A stretch of DNA of 64,000 nt. Source: Clostridiales bacterium. GTDB taxonomy: Bacteria > Bacillota > Clostridia > Oscillospirales > Oscillospiraceae. The position numbers and the translations under genes are program-made. Below are positions 48,218-57,651 of the stretch, in pieces. Under the pieces are notes generated by a model. It had not been told where the DNA came from, did not search any database, and saw only the letters and a list, made by a program, of their open reading frames with translations. How positions within the stretch are numbered: position 1 is the first letter of the stretch; each line of letters starts with the position of its first letter. The DNA is taken from the NCBI GenBank assembly GCA_019420945.1, contig JAHZGF010000046.1:18041-82040 (forward strand). The letters are read 5' to 3'.

Positions 48218-50719
48218 TCAATCATCATCCAGCAGATACTGCTCGCCAAACATCAGATCATATTGAATCGCCCAATATTTTTGCATGCGTTCGCTGTCCA
48301 GCTCAGTGGTATAGTCATGGTGGACAACGGGATAGTCTTCACGCAGGGAATAAATATAATCATAATAGCTGCTGTGAGGAATCCCCGCATCCATCAGGAT
48401 CTGAGGCGTGATCTGGTTGGGCGTCATATAGTCCACATCCGCGCTGATGTCACTGTAGTTGGAGTAAGCTACGAACGGAGTAGTGTACCGGGCATACATG
48501 CTGCTGTCAAGATAAGCCGTTTTCTGGTATGCCTGCAAAATTGGCAAATGATCGCCCCAGACATACACAATCGTAGGCTTTTCCCGTTGTTGCAGATACT
48601 CGATAAATTCTCCCAGGGCCTGATCAAAGTTCAGCACGGATTGGCCATACTGCTCCAACTCATGAATTTCGCTTTCTGTAAAGCCATCGCTGGTGACTTT
48701 CACCGAGGTCTCTTCATATTTAGCATCATACGGATTGTGTCCTTCAATGGAAATGCCGAAAATGAACTGCGGTTCCTCCGCGCTTTCCAATTGCTCCTGA
48801 ATCACATCGAAGAAATACTGATCCTGCACATAGCCGTCTCCGTTCTTCTGTTCCTCTGTAAAGGCAAAATCCACGATAGAAAGGAATTGATCAAATCCCA
48901 GCTCTTCAAACGCCTGCTTGCGGTTGTAGAACTGGGGATCATTGAGATGAATCACCGTGGATTCATACCCTGCATCATGAAATACCGAGGCAATACTGGG
49001 AACTCTCTTCTCTGAATCATTGAAATAAGCAGTATATGCAATCAGCTCATTGACAAAGAACACGTTTGAGTATCCGGTAATCCCCTCGAATTCCGCGCCG
49101 GCAGTGCCTCCTCCGTAGCGAGGAGAAACAATATTGCCGACCTGATATGTCCGGACCGTCTCCGTCAAATCCTGATTAAAGCTGACCCCTTCCATCTGGC
49201 TGATATCAAACAAGGACTCTGCCATAATCAGCACCACATCAGGCTGCACATCCGACTCAGTCTCCGCAGCATACTGATCAAACTCCTGTTCCAGCTGCTC
49301 CATGGCTTCCTTGGAGTAGCCCTCAGGTTTGCTGGGAATAATTTCAAGGAAGTCTACCGCGTTATACAAATTATAAACAGCAGTTCCATTCACCCGCCAA
49401 TATGTATACGCTGGCAGCCAGCTGGCATGACCGTACACAATGCCGCTGTATGTGGACTGATACAACTGGGATGAAAAGAAAATCAAAACTGGCACAATCA
49501 GCATCATGAGGATACTGGGATGAGGGTACAGAAATCGGGCCACCCGCTTGATCTGCCAACAAATCAATCCCACCAGCAGCACCACAAAAACTACCAGCAG
49601 CACAACTCCCGCTGTGCCGATATATTGGGGAGCGATCTCAAATAATTCCTTCACCACCAACAGATCAATGGGAGTAAACAACGATCCCTGGTACAAAATC
49701 TTAATGGCATTGCCCACAAACAGCACTACATAGAGGATAAAGCTCAAAACGCCCCCCAGCCTTGGACCACAAATTGCAGACAGGGACAGCACAATTAATA
49801 CCACAAAGAAAAGATTAATCCCAGTCAAGGCGGAAAACACCTCAGTGCCGGCATAGGTCAGCGTGTCGGCCAGGGCAAAATCATTGATCAACGCTTTGAG
49901 CGATACTTCCAAAATCAAGTACAAAAGGGTCAATACCGCCACCGTCTGTGTCAGGCTGCGAGCGCGATACTCCTTGGATTCCTGGGTGGCGTAACGGCTC
50001 AGCAGCAGTGCCTGTACCGTCACCCCCACCAGCGTCATCAACCAGAACTGCAGCACACCTTGGGTCTGATCTCCCGCCGCCACAAGAGTGTGCAACGCCT
50101 CAAAGCGGCTCACCAACAGAACGGTGCACACCGCCATGATCAGGGCCAGGAATCCAAAAAAGATTCTGGACACCAGTCCCGGACGCTTTGGGGTTCCCTG
50201 ACCAATCCGCAGGCCCAGCGCAAAACATGGCACAAGCAACAGCAGCCAAGCCACCGGCCCCAGTCCCGCCAGACAGAGGAAAAACTGGAGCACATAGACT
50301 CCGATCCAGCATACCGCAAACAGATCCGTGTTGTGGGGTATCAGGAAGTGCCGGACCAGCCAGCCCCGCACCGACCGCTCCTCCCGGACCTTCATCAACC
50401 CACTGCACCGCCGGGTCAGCCACGCCTGCAACCGATCCAACCCGGATCTGAGCCTCCTGCCCACCACAAAGGCAGCATACAGTCCAAGGCCTGCCGTATA
50501 TATCACCAGAATCCGGCGGAACATACTGCAAATCACGCGCCCAGGCAGACGGAATTCCGTTCCCATCAGCCGGGTCAACCCTTCGGAAATCCCCGGAACC
50601 GCAGACAAAATCAACAGCAGCAAATAAAACAGGGCCAATGCCCCAAAAATAATACCTCTTGTCAGTGTTATCTTCTCTCTCAGCTCTCTTCGAAACTTTT
50701 CCTTTATCCCAGAGAACAT
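48218..50719 (-). CDS. LTA synthase/phosphoglycerol transferase-type sulfatase family membrane protein
   Basis: 833 residues. ATG at 50719 was chosen although AGGAGG lies about 12 bases away, because no closer start exists. Residues 1-500 hold many membrane segments, more than the five of classic LtaS. The extracellular alkaline-phosphatase-fold domain (about 500-833) shows LIMAESLFDIS (metal-binding Glu), the nucleophile Thr539 in YGGGTAGAEFEG, FGISIEGHNPYD and WGDHLPIL (metal-binding Asp-His). It would transfer glycerol-phosphate or similar headgroups onto glycolipid or surface polymers. The extra membrane helices set it apart from ordinary LtaS. The neighbour at 47117 may acylate the product. 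Confidence 0.88.
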   Translation of the reverse strand: MFSGIKEKFRRELREKITLTRGIIFGALALFYLLLLILSAVPGISEGLTRLMGTEFRLPGRVICSMFRRILVIYTAGLGLYAAFVVGRRLRSGLDRLQAWLTRRCSGLMKVREERSVRGWLVRHFLIPHNTDLFAVCWIGVYVLQFFLCLAGLGPVAWLLLLVPCFALGLRIGQGTPKRPGLVSRIFFGFLALIMAVCTVLLVSRFEALHTLVAAGDQTQGVLQFWLMTLVGVTVQALLLSRYATQESKEYRARSLTQTVAVLTLLYLILEVSLKALINDFALADTLTYAGTEVFSALTGINLFFVVLIVLSLSAICGPRLGGVLSFILYVVLFVGNAIKILYQGSLFTPIDLLVVKELFEIAPQYIGTAGVVLLVVFVVLLVGLICWQIKRVARFLYPHPSILMMLIVPVLIFFSSQLYQSTYSGIVYGHASWLPAYTYWRVNGTAVYNLYNAVDFLEIIPSKPEGYSKEAMEQLEQEFDQYAAETESDVQPDVVLIMAESLFDISQMEGVSFNQDLTETVRTYQVGNIVSPRYGGGTAGAEFEGITGYSNVFFVNELIAYTAYFNDSEKRVPSIASVFHDAGYESTVIHLNDPQFYNRKQAFEELGFDQFLSIVDFAFTEEQKNGDGYVQDQYFFDVIQEQLESAEEPQFIFGISIEGHNPYDAKYEETSVKVTSDGFTESEIHELEQYGQSVLNFDQALGEFIEYLQQREKPTIVYVWGDHLPILQAYQKTAYLDSSMYARYTTPFVAYSNYSDISADVDYMTPNQITPQILMDAGIPHSSYYDYIYSLREDYPVVHHDYTTELDSERMQKYWAIQYDLMFGEQYLLDDD

Positions 50720-50872
50720 CCGGATTTGACCCCTCCTATCTTTTGTGCCCGAACAGGCATCCCGGCAAAGCAATCCCTTCGCCCATATATTTTTTCGGCT
50801 CGTCAACAAATGAAACGAAAAAAATTATACCATAATCCGACCTTTTTTTCAATGAAAATCAGCCAAGAAAAG

Positions 50873-50904
50873 CTGGCCTGGACGCTCGAAAGCGTCCAGG
50901 CCAG
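50873..50904 (-). terminator. hairpin terminator of the two-domain glycosyltransferase
   Basis: CTGGCCTGGACGCT/AGCGTCCAGGCCAG perfect 14-bp stem with CGAA loop and T-rich minus-strand tail. Confidence 0.85.
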
Positions 50905-50930
50905 CATACATTTTCTGGATAGAAAACAAA

Positions 50931-53564
50931 TTATTGGCTCCGCCGCCAGAAAGAAGCCAGTCGGGACAGCCCTCTGGACAGCCGATAAGACTTAGAGGCC
51001 TGGATAGACTCCAACAGCTGTTCCTTGGCTCTCAGCTCCGCCATTTCCTTGCGCAGTTTTTCCATATCTGCTTTATTGTAGGAAGCCCGCTGAACACTCA
51101 GTGCCTCAAGAACAGTCTCATAGGATACCGCTCCATAGTGCCGCTCCAAATCCGGTAATCCGTTGTAAAGTTGTGCATAATCCTCCAACATCTTCTCAAT
51201 ACTCCGTACCGGCGTGGTTTGCAAGGCCTCTTTCAGCACCTGGTAACGCTCTGGCTCCGCCTGAAGCTGTTCAATCTGATCCAGAATCTCTTCGGGGGTG
51301 GCTGTTAACGGCACTACAATACCTGCCCCTGCCTCCCGGACGCGATCGCCCACGGCGCCGATATCCGTCACCAGCACCGGAATCTGCGCCAACCACGCCT
51401 CCGACAGAGTATAGCAGAAGGTCTCCGCCCAAGTGGGCAGAATGCAGATCAAGTCGATATGGAACTCTCTCAGCATACGATAAATGGTATCCCTGGTATA
51501 GGTACCTACTTTCGTGAAATTATCCTGATTCAACTTCAGCAGACGTTCATCTCCCAGGGAACCAAAGGTAAACCATTGAATGTCATCCTTACTGCGGGTA
51601 ATCAGTTCATAGGCCATGGCACTGCCTTTGGCAGGCACCAACCCACCTAAGAACGCTACCCGGATGCCCTTCTTGTCTCCCACCAGACTGACATTGTGCT
51701 GAGTGTAAACCCGACCATCAGTGTAGGTATGTCCGTCATGCTGCAACAAAATACGAATTTTCAAAGCCCCTGAGGCAAAGCGATACTTGGGCACCGAGAC
51801 GGAAAAACCCGACTCCAGGTACATGGAATTTCCGCCGCAAATCTCATTTTGCACATCCTCCCGGGGATACCGGTTGGCCCGAATGTAATGGACTGCTCCT
51901 GTCCTCTCGGTAATCTCCACGATGACATCCACCTGGCTGGAATCCACATATTTTAGAAATGCCCAGCCTGCGATGGCATCCGGCTCTGTCTTCTGGTTAA
52001 ACAAGAAATCCACGCAGACACAAGCATGCCGACTCCGTTCAATCTGGCTCACTTGGGAAATATGTTCCACTACCACTTGATCCTGCAGATCTGAGCCGTG
52101 TTCTATTACCTGGATGCGATCCGCCAAAGACGGGAAATTATCAATGTACAAATCTGCTGCAGCCCGGGACGGAACAATCAAAGTCTGGCAAAGAGAAAGG
52201 GCCTTTTCCATTTCCTCCCGCCAGTGCCGCAGATAGTCCATCTGGGCGGTAATCCCCTCCTGGCGTTTCAGGCAGGTGGCGCACCGCTCAGGAGATCCGT
52301 GGCCGGCGCAGAACTTCCCCTCTCCATCCAGCAGCTTGATGGTGGGGCAGATATAGAAGTAATCGTGCAGGGTGGCCACCACGGGAATATTCATTTCATG
52401 GGCGCAATGGAACAGATCCAAAGACAACCGCAACACATGATGGATATGCACCCAATCAATACGAAAAGCGCTCAAAATCAGCCGAAACAGCTCCACCAAC
52501 CGGCGATTGGTAAACATCTGGCAGGCTGGGGCGGGACCAATGGGAAACTTCAGCAGCGTGGTCTCCTGATCCCGGTAGATGGTCAGGCACAGGTCTTCAC
52601 CGGTACGACAGAGCACAAACACATTGTAGCGTTCCCGTAACCCCATAGTGAGATCCCGGACATGAAACTCAGTGCCACCGGGATGCCGGAACAGATCCTC
52701 CTGAAAATCCTCATGCAGCAGATAGAGCAGGTTGCGCCTGCCGTTGTTAAGGCCGGCGTAAAGATTGATATTATCCCGGATATATTGGTCCGGATTGTTG
52801 ACACAATAGCGGTGGTTTTGTTGAATCTGGGCAGGATACCGCTCCAGAAGGATCTTATCATGCTCCTCTACCAGCCGTTTCTTTTCCTCAGTGTCAAAAG
52901 AGGCGGTTCCCTTATGATAGATAAAGGTATCGTCACACATTACGTGAATGTAGCCGTACTGCTCCGCCCTGTTGCAGAAGTCATTCTCCTCACCATATCC
53001 CCTGCCGAAGGTGGCAGCGTCAAACACCCCTACCTGGTCAATCACCTCCCGCTTAATGAACATGCAGAAGCCAACCGCCACGGTAATGCGGGGGTAACGC
53101 TTCAGACTACAGCGCTCAACCAGTTGAGCGTACTCCTCGATGGTAAATCCCTCGGGAATCTGATTGTCCTGGCACATTACCGGCACCGAACACAGGGTGG
53201 CACTGTTGGACAGCGGGGTGACCGTTCCGATTTCCGGCGCAGAATAGGCGCAGGCAGTAATTTTTTCCACCCACCCGGGTGTCACCACAGTATCAGAATT
53301 GAGCAGAATGACATCCCGGTCTGAGTAACGCATCCCCTTATTGACACTGGCGGAAAAGCCTTGGTTTTCCGGGGAGTCGATCAGTTCAATATGATCTGCC
53401 AGATAACCCTGAAGCAGAGGGAGAATGCGCTCATCAGGGCTTTTATCATTGACAAAAATAACTCTATGTGTGGTTAGGTCCGTATTCCGCTGAATGCTCT
53501 CCATGCAAAGCTGAATATCTTGAAAACCGTTATAGACTGGGATGATTATATCTACAGCTCTCAT
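50931..53564 (-). CDS. two-domain glycosyltransferase (GT2 plus GT4) with an inserted beta domain
   Basis: 877 residues. Residues 1-270 form a GT2 domain: VDIIIPVYNGFQDIQLCMESI, FVNDKSPDERI, LLNSDTVVTPGW. Residues about 285-500 and 640-790 form a GT4-type GT-B fold: HIHHVLRLSL, ATLHDYFYICPT, IEHGSDL, then VAFLGGLVPAKGS, LPTWAETFCYTLSEAWLAQIPVLVTDIGAVGDRV. Between the halves lies a beta-rich insert (about 510-630) with GWAFLK...RANRYPREDVQ...SGFSVSV, a G-W-A...R-x-D-V...G-F pattern known from other surface glycosyltransferases. It ends with a short coiled coil and SKSYRLSRGL. It likely adds two linkages to a surface glycan. Confidence 0.88.
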   Translation of the reverse strand: MRAVDIIIPVYNGFQDIQLCMESIQRNTDLTTHRVIFVNDKSPDERILPLLQGYLADHIELIDSPENQGFSASVNKGMRYSDRDVILLNSDTVVTPGWVEKITACAYSAPEIGTVTPLSNSATLCSVPVMCQDNQIPEGFTIEEYAQLVERCSLKRYPRITVAVGFCMFIKREVIDQVGVFDAATFGRGYGEENDFCNRAEQYGYIHVMCDDTFIYHKGTASFDTEEKKRLVEEHDKILLERYPAQIQQNHRYCVNNPDQYIRDNINLYAGLNNGRRNLLYLLHEDFQEDLFRHPGGTEFHVRDLTMGLRERYNVFVLCRTGEDLCLTIYRDQETTLLKFPIGPAPACQMFTNRRLVELFRLILSAFRIDWVHIHHVLRLSLDLFHCAHEMNIPVVATLHDYFYICPTIKLLDGEGKFCAGHGSPERCATCLKRQEGITAQMDYLRHWREEMEKALSLCQTLIVPSRAAADLYIDNFPSLADRIQVIEHGSDLQDQVVVEHISQVSQIERSRHACVCVDFLFNQKTEPDAIAGWAFLKYVDSSQVDVIVEITERTGAVHYIRANRYPREDVQNEICGGNSMYLESGFSVSVPKYRFASGALKIRILLQHDGHTYTDGRVYTQHNVSLVGDKKGIRVAFLGGLVPAKGSAMAYELITRSKDDIQWFTFGSLGDERLLKLNQDNFTKVGTYTRDTIYRMLREFHIDLICILPTWAETFCYTLSEAWLAQIPVLVTDIGAVGDRVREAGAGIVVPLTATPEEILDQIEQLQAEPERYQVLKEALQTTPVRSIEKMLEDYAQLYNGLPDLERHYGAVSYETVLEALSVQRASYNKADMEKLRKEMAELRAKEQLLESIQASKSYRLSRGLSRLASFWRRSQ

Positions 53565-53658
53565 AATGCCTCCGTAATCTGAGCTCTGGGCCTGCTTGTC
53601 TCCTGGATCCCTATCCTTGATCCAATCATAAATCTACCTCATTTTATTATAGCTTATT

Positions 53659-53686
53659 ATTATAGCATAAATCCGGCTTTTTTCAA
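53659..53686 (-). promoter_or_regulatory. promoter of the two-domain glycosyltransferase gene
   Basis: Leftward TTGAAA (53686-53681), 16-bp spacer, extended -10 TGCTATAAT (TATAAT at 53664-53659). Confidence 0.75.
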
Positions 53687-53739
53687 GCAAAGCAGGCAGA
53701 TCCACCAAAATCTACACATTACAACATTCCTCTGTTCAT

Positions 53740-53779
53740 AAAACAAATCCGGCACACCCCAGGTTGTACCGGATTTGTT
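53740..53779 (-). terminator. terminator of the carbonic anhydrase gene
   Basis: AACAAATCCGG/CCGGATTTGTT stem with 16-nt loop and T run on the minus strand. Confidence 0.75.
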
Positions 53780-53795
53780 CTGATGTCGCCGGAAC

Positions 53796-54308
53796 TTATT
53801 TGGGAGGCATCATTATCCCCGCCCGGCAGTATTCCCGGGCCTCCTCCACATAGTCTTGGGCACTGCGGAGGTTCTGTTCCTTCTCCCCCTGGGTCAGAGG
53901 CCTCACCACCTTGGCGGGCCGGCCGAAGGCCAGGTGTCCGTCGGGAATTACCGCGTTCTGGGTCACCAGACTGCCGGCGCCAATGAGGCAATTTTTCCCG
54001 ATCTTTGCCCCGTTGAGCACCGTGGAGCCCATGCCGATCAGGGTACCCTCCCCGATGGAACAGCCGTGGAGGATGGCGCCATGGCCCACGGTGACATTGC
54101 GCCCGATGTCCACATCATTGCCCGGGTCCACATGGACCACACAGTTGTCCTGAATATTGCTGCCCTCTCCCACCCGGATGGCGGCGGACTCCGCCCGGAG
54201 CACCGCGTGGAACCAAAGGCTGCTGTCCGCCCCGATGGTCACGTCGCCGCAGACCACTGCGTCCTGGGCCAACATAGCCTTGGGGGAAATCGTCGGTTTT
54301 TTCATCAT
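53796..54308 (-). CDS. gamma-carbonic anhydrase-like hexapeptide-repeat protein (YrdA family)
   Basis: 170 residues, a left-handed beta helix made of hexapeptide repeats. Zinc-site residues appear as VHVDPGNDVDIGRNVTVGHGAILHGCSIG (His in VHVD, VGHGA and ILHGC). The substrate would be CO2/bicarbonate, but many YrdA-like members show no measured activity. The opening SPKAMLAQDAVVCGDVTIGADSSLWFHAVLRAE is typical. It lies 8 bp after the asparaginase gene on the same strand, suggesting one transcript. Two adjacent ATG codons are possible starts. Confidence 0.92.
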   Translation of the reverse strand: MMKKPTISPKAMLAQDAVVCGDVTIGADSSLWFHAVLRAESAAIRVGEGSNIQDNCVVHVDPGNDVDIGRNVTVGHGAILHGCSIGEGTLIGMGSTVLNGAKIGKNCLIGAGSLVTQNAVIPDGHLAFGRPAKVVRPLTQGEKEQNLRSAQDYVEEAREYCRAGIMMPPK

Positions 54309-54316
54309 CCATCACC

Positions 54317-55348
54317 TCAAATTGATTTCATCTCACTGCGCTCGCCCCGGAGATTTTGCTCCATCTTCTCCCGGATGGTCTCCTTATCGTAGCCACAGCT
54401 GAACAGATAATATAATTTGGTCACCGCTGCCTCAATGGTCATATCGCCGCCGCTGACCGCATCGGCCCGGGCCAGCCCCCGGCTGGTCTCATAGGTACCC
54501 AGGCTCACGGAGCCCTGGGGACACTGGGAACAGACGGTGATGATGGTGCCGTTGCGATAGGCCCGCTCCACCAGGGGCAGCAGCTGGGAATCGGCGCCAC
54601 TGGGAATATTGCCCGCTCCGAAGGCCTCCAGCACAACTCCCTTGAGCTTCTCCGTCATGATGGACTCAAAGAGGGAAAACTGAATGCCCGGGAACACCTT
54701 CAGCACCCCGATGGGCACCTCCACAAACTCCTGCAGCCGCAAGGGCCCGGGCTGGCCCGGCAGCAACTCTCCCTGGTGGTACTGAATCTCGATGCCGGTC
54801 TCCGCCAGGCAGGGAGCATTGGGAGAATCGAAGGCCTCCAGCAGATCTGCAGAGGTCTTGGTGCTCCGGTTGCCCCGGAGCAGCTTGCCCCCGAAGAACA
54901 GGCACACCTCCCGGACCCGGCCTGAGGCGGCGATCAGAATGGCGTTCACAATGTTATCCAGCCCGTCGCTGCGCATCATGCACAGGGGAATCTGGGCACC
55001 CGTCAACACCACCGGCTTATTCAGCCCCTCCAGCATAAAGGAGAGGGCGGAGGCGGTGTAGGCCATGGTGTCGGTGCCGTGGAGCACCACAAAGCCGTCA
55101 AATTCCTCATAGCGCCGGGCAATCACCCGGCCGATTTTGTTCCAGTCCTGGACAGCGATGTTGGAGGAGTCCAGCAAAGGGGAAAATTCCACCAGCTCCC
55201 AGTCTGGAAATTCCGGCCGGTGAATGTCGTTGATGCTGCGCAGCAAGGGCTCAAACACCCCGGCCTTTGGGACATAGCCCTTATTGCTGGGCACCATGCC
55301 GATGGTGCCGCCGGTATAAATAATACAGATGCGTTGTTTCTCGTCCAT
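54317..55348 (-). CDS. ansA: type I (cytoplasmic) L-asparaginase
   Basis: 343 residues. It hydrolyses asparagine to aspartate and ammonia. Nucleophile Thr12 lies in IIYTGGTIGM, and the second Thr-Asp pair T92-D93 in VLHGTDTMAY. VVLTGAQIPL marks the family. There is no signal peptide, consistent with the low-affinity cytoplasmic AnsA type. It may be co-transcribed with the carbonic anhydrase gene downstream, and lies 34 bp after the MobA-MobB fusion upstream. Confidence 0.93.
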   Translation of the reverse strand: MDEKQRICIIYTGGTIGMVPSNKGYVPKAGVFEPLLRSINDIHRPEFPDWELVEFSPLLDSSNIAVQDWNKIGRVIARRYEEFDGFVVLHGTDTMAYTASALSFMLEGLNKPVVLTGAQIPLCMMRSDGLDNIVNAILIAASGRVREVCLFFGGKLLRGNRSTKTSADLLEAFDSPNAPCLAETGIEIQYHQGELLPGQPGPLRLQEFVEVPIGVLKVFPGIQFSLFESIMTEKLKGVVLEAFGAGNIPSGADSQLLPLVERAYRNGTIITVCSQCPQGSVSLGTYETSRGLARADAVSGGDMTIEAAVTKLYYLFSCGYDKETIREKMEQNLRGERSEMKSI

Positions 55349-55382
55349 AAAATCCTCTGTCCTTTGTCAATTGCGCCGCCCT

Positions 55383-56447
55383 TTAACGGTTCTCCCGACC
55401 CAGGCCAAAGCTGCGGCAGAGCAGCTCGGCGCAGTCCTCAAAATCCTCCAGCCCCAGCTGAAGTACCGCTTCCTCCCGGGGCAGATCGGTGATCAGAGCC
55501 AGCAGGCTGTCGTCCCGGGTGATGGGTTCAGTGCCGGCGGCGGAGCGGCAGATCTCCAACTTGGGCAGAGCACTGTATTTGAAGCCCTCCCCCAGGATCA
55601 GATCCACCGGGGGCAGGCACCGGCGCAGCTGGTCCAGATTGCGCTCTCCGCTGCCCAGGGCCGCCCACTGGTTTGGCCCCAGAAGGGCCACAGTCTCCGC
55701 CCCGGCCCGGGACAACAGCCAGGTGTCCTTTCCCTCCCGGTCCATCTCAAAGCCGTGGGCATCGTGCTTGATCACCGCCACCCGCAGTCCCCGGCGCCCC
55801 AAAGCGGGAATCAGGCCCTGCAAAAAGGTGGTCTTGCCGGAACCGGACCAACCCGTTACCGCCACCATAGGGGGTGAGCCGGCCCGGGCCGCCAGACAAT
55901 CCGCCGGAGAATTGAGATTTTGCAGTACCCTTTCCAGGCAGGGTGGTGTATAATAATAGTCGGTTCTTACCGCCTGCAGCAAATGGGACATTTTTCCGTC
56001 CCCCCGCCCCAGCAGAGCCCGGGCCGCCGGCACCACGCTACGGCGATACACCCCGAACAACGGCTCCGGCCGACCGTCCCGGCGGTAGACGGAAACATCA
56101 TGCTCCGGGGGCGGCAGGATGGCCTCCGTGGTCAAATTGGGCATGTCCACAGCGCTGACATAGAGCAATTCCGCCCCGGAGACCTCAAACCCGGCCAGCA
56201 GTCCTCCCATAGGACCCTGGCCCGGCACCCGGTCCGCCACCGGCTCCGCCCCGGCGGGCAACATTCCCAGCCGCCCCGGGGTTCCCTCCGCCACCAGCAC
56301 CCGGTCTACCCGGCCGGAGGTCTGCCAGAACTGAACCGCTCGCTCCAGCAGGGTCTCGTTTCCCCAGCGGATCAGGGCCTTATCCTGGCCCATGCGGCGG
56401 GAACGCCCGCCTGCCAGGATCAGCGCGCAACAGTTATGCTGTCCCAT
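55383..56447 (-). CDS. MobA-MobB fusion: molybdenum cofactor guanylyltransferase plus GTP-binding adapter
   Basis: 354 residues. The N-terminal half (1-185) is MobA: LILAGGRSRRMGQDKALI binds GTP, and VSAVDMPNLT supplies the metal site. It attaches GMP to molybdopterin to make Mo-bis-MGD. The C-terminal half (190-350) is MobB with P loop GWSGSGKTTF and VDLILGEGFKYSALPKLE. The two are separate genes in many species and fused here. Placement divergent from the Mo-bis-MGD-type oxidoreductase at 57652 suggests it serves that enzyme. Its promoter is at 56482-56511. Confidence 0.93.
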   Translation of the reverse strand: MGQHNCCALILAGGRSRRMGQDKALIRWGNETLLERAVQFWQTSGRVDRVLVAEGTPGRLGMLPAGAEPVADRVPGQGPMGGLLAGFEVSGAELLYVSAVDMPNLTTEAILPPPEHDVSVYRRDGRPEPLFGVYRRSVVPAARALLGRGDGKMSHLLQAVRTDYYYTPPCLERVLQNLNSPADCLAARAGSPPMVAVTGWSGSGKTTFLQGLIPALGRRGLRVAVIKHDAHGFEMDREGKDTWLLSRAGAETVALLGPNQWAALGSGERNLDQLRRCLPPVDLILGEGFKYSALPKLEICRSAAGTEPITRDDSLLALITDLPREEAVLQLGLEDFEDCAELLCRSFGLGRENR

Positions 56448-56481
56448 CTGATTTCCTCCCCTGCCGTTTTCATTGCTCTTT

Positions 56482-56511
56482 ATTTTACCTATTGTCCGGG
56501 GGAAAAATCAA
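56482..56511 (-). promoter_or_regulatory. promoter of the MobA-MobB gene
   Basis: Leftward TTGATT (56511-56506), 18-bp spacer, TAAAAT (56487-56482). Confidence 0.6.
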
Positions 56512-56625
56512 CCGTCTGGCCGTGAAAAGAGCGGTTTTTCGCCGGAGGCCTCCACTCCGGTATAAACGCCCTTCCGGCGGCAAAGGCTAACCTTATCCAT
56601 CCATGGACAGAAAGGAAATCCCAGT

Positions 56626-57615
56626 ATGAAAATTCTCTTTTACGGGGCCAAGCCCTATGACATCGAATCCTTTGATCTGCTGCTCCCGGAGTATCCCGGC
56701 CTGGAGATCACCTATATCGAGGCCAACCTGGTTCCGGAAACCGCCCCCCTGGCCCAGGGCTACGAGGGGGTCTGCGCCTTTGTCAATGCAGATCTGTCCG
56801 CCCCGGTGATTGACCGGCTGGCAAGCTGCGGCATCAAAGTCATTCTGATGCGGTGCGCCGGCTACAACAATGTGGACCTGAAGTGCGCCGCCCGGCACCA
56901 GATCCCGGTGCTGCGGGTGCCCGGCTACTCCCCGGAGGCGGTGGCGGAGCACGCCATGGCCCTGGCCCTCACCGCCAACCGCCACACCCACAAGGCCTAT
57001 ATCAAATGCCGGGAAAACAACTTTGCCCTCACCGGACTCATGGGGGTGGACCTCTACCGCAAGACCGCCGGCATTGTGGGCACCGGCCAGATCGGCCTGG
57101 CCATGGCCCGGATCTGCAAGGGCTTCGGCATGGAGGTGCTGGCCTACGACCCCCATCCCCGGCAGGATCTGGACTGGCTCACCTTTGTCTCCCTGGATGA
57201 GCTGCTCCGCCGCAGCGATTTGATCAGCCTTCACTGCCCCCTGACTCCGGACACCCGGCACCTGATCAACGCCGACTCCATTGCAAAAATGAAGGACGGG
57301 GTCATTTTGGTCAACACCTCCCGGGGCGCCCTGATCCGCACTGAGGATCTGATTGCCGGCATCCGGGACCACAAATTCTTTGCCGTGGGGTTGGACGTCT
57401 ACGAGGAGGAGACCGAATATGTTTTTGAGGATCTCTCCGACTCCATTTTGCAGACCTCCACGGTGCAGCGGCTGCTCTCCTTCCCCAACGTGGTGCTGAC
57501 CTCTCACCAGGGATTCTTCACCCGGGAGGCCCTGGGCAGCATCGCCCGAACCACTCTGGACAACGCCAAGGCTTTCCAGGCCGGAGACAAGCTGACCAAT
57601 CAGGTTTCCGAATAA
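56626..57615 (+). CDS. D-2-hydroxyacid dehydrogenase (D-lactate dehydrogenase-like)
   Basis: 329 residues of the LdhA-like branch: MRCAGYNNVDL, VPGYSPEAVAEHAMAL, NAD motif AGIVGTGQIGLAMARI, catalytic Arg in VNTSRGALI, Glu in DVYEEETEYVFED (an LdhA-type acidic motif), and His in LTSHQGFFTREAL. It interconverts pyruvate and D-lactate, or a related 2-hydroxy acid. It is 36 bp upstream of the molybdenum oxidoreductase gene and probably co-transcribed. That pairing hints that a hydroxy acid or keto acid may be connected to the Mo enzyme's pathway. Confidence 0.93.
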   Translation: MKILFYGAKPYDIESFDLLLPEYPGLEITYIEANLVPETAPLAQGYEGVCAFVNADLSAPVIDRLASCGIKVILMRCAGYNNVDLKCAARHQIPVLRVPGYSPEAVAEHAMALALTANRHTHKAYIKCRENNFALTGLMGVDLYRKTAGIVGTGQIGLAMARICKGFGMEVLAYDPHPRQDLDWLTFVSLDELLRRSDLISLHCPLTPDTRHLINADSIAKMKDGVILVNTSRGALIRTEDLIAGIRDHKFFAVGLDVYEEETEYVFEDLSDSILQTSTVQRLLSFPNVVLTSHQGFFTREALGSIARTTLDNAKAFQAGDKLTNQVSE

Positions 57616-57651
57616 CCCCCTCATATTCTCCCCAAAGGAGGGTGACGCCCT

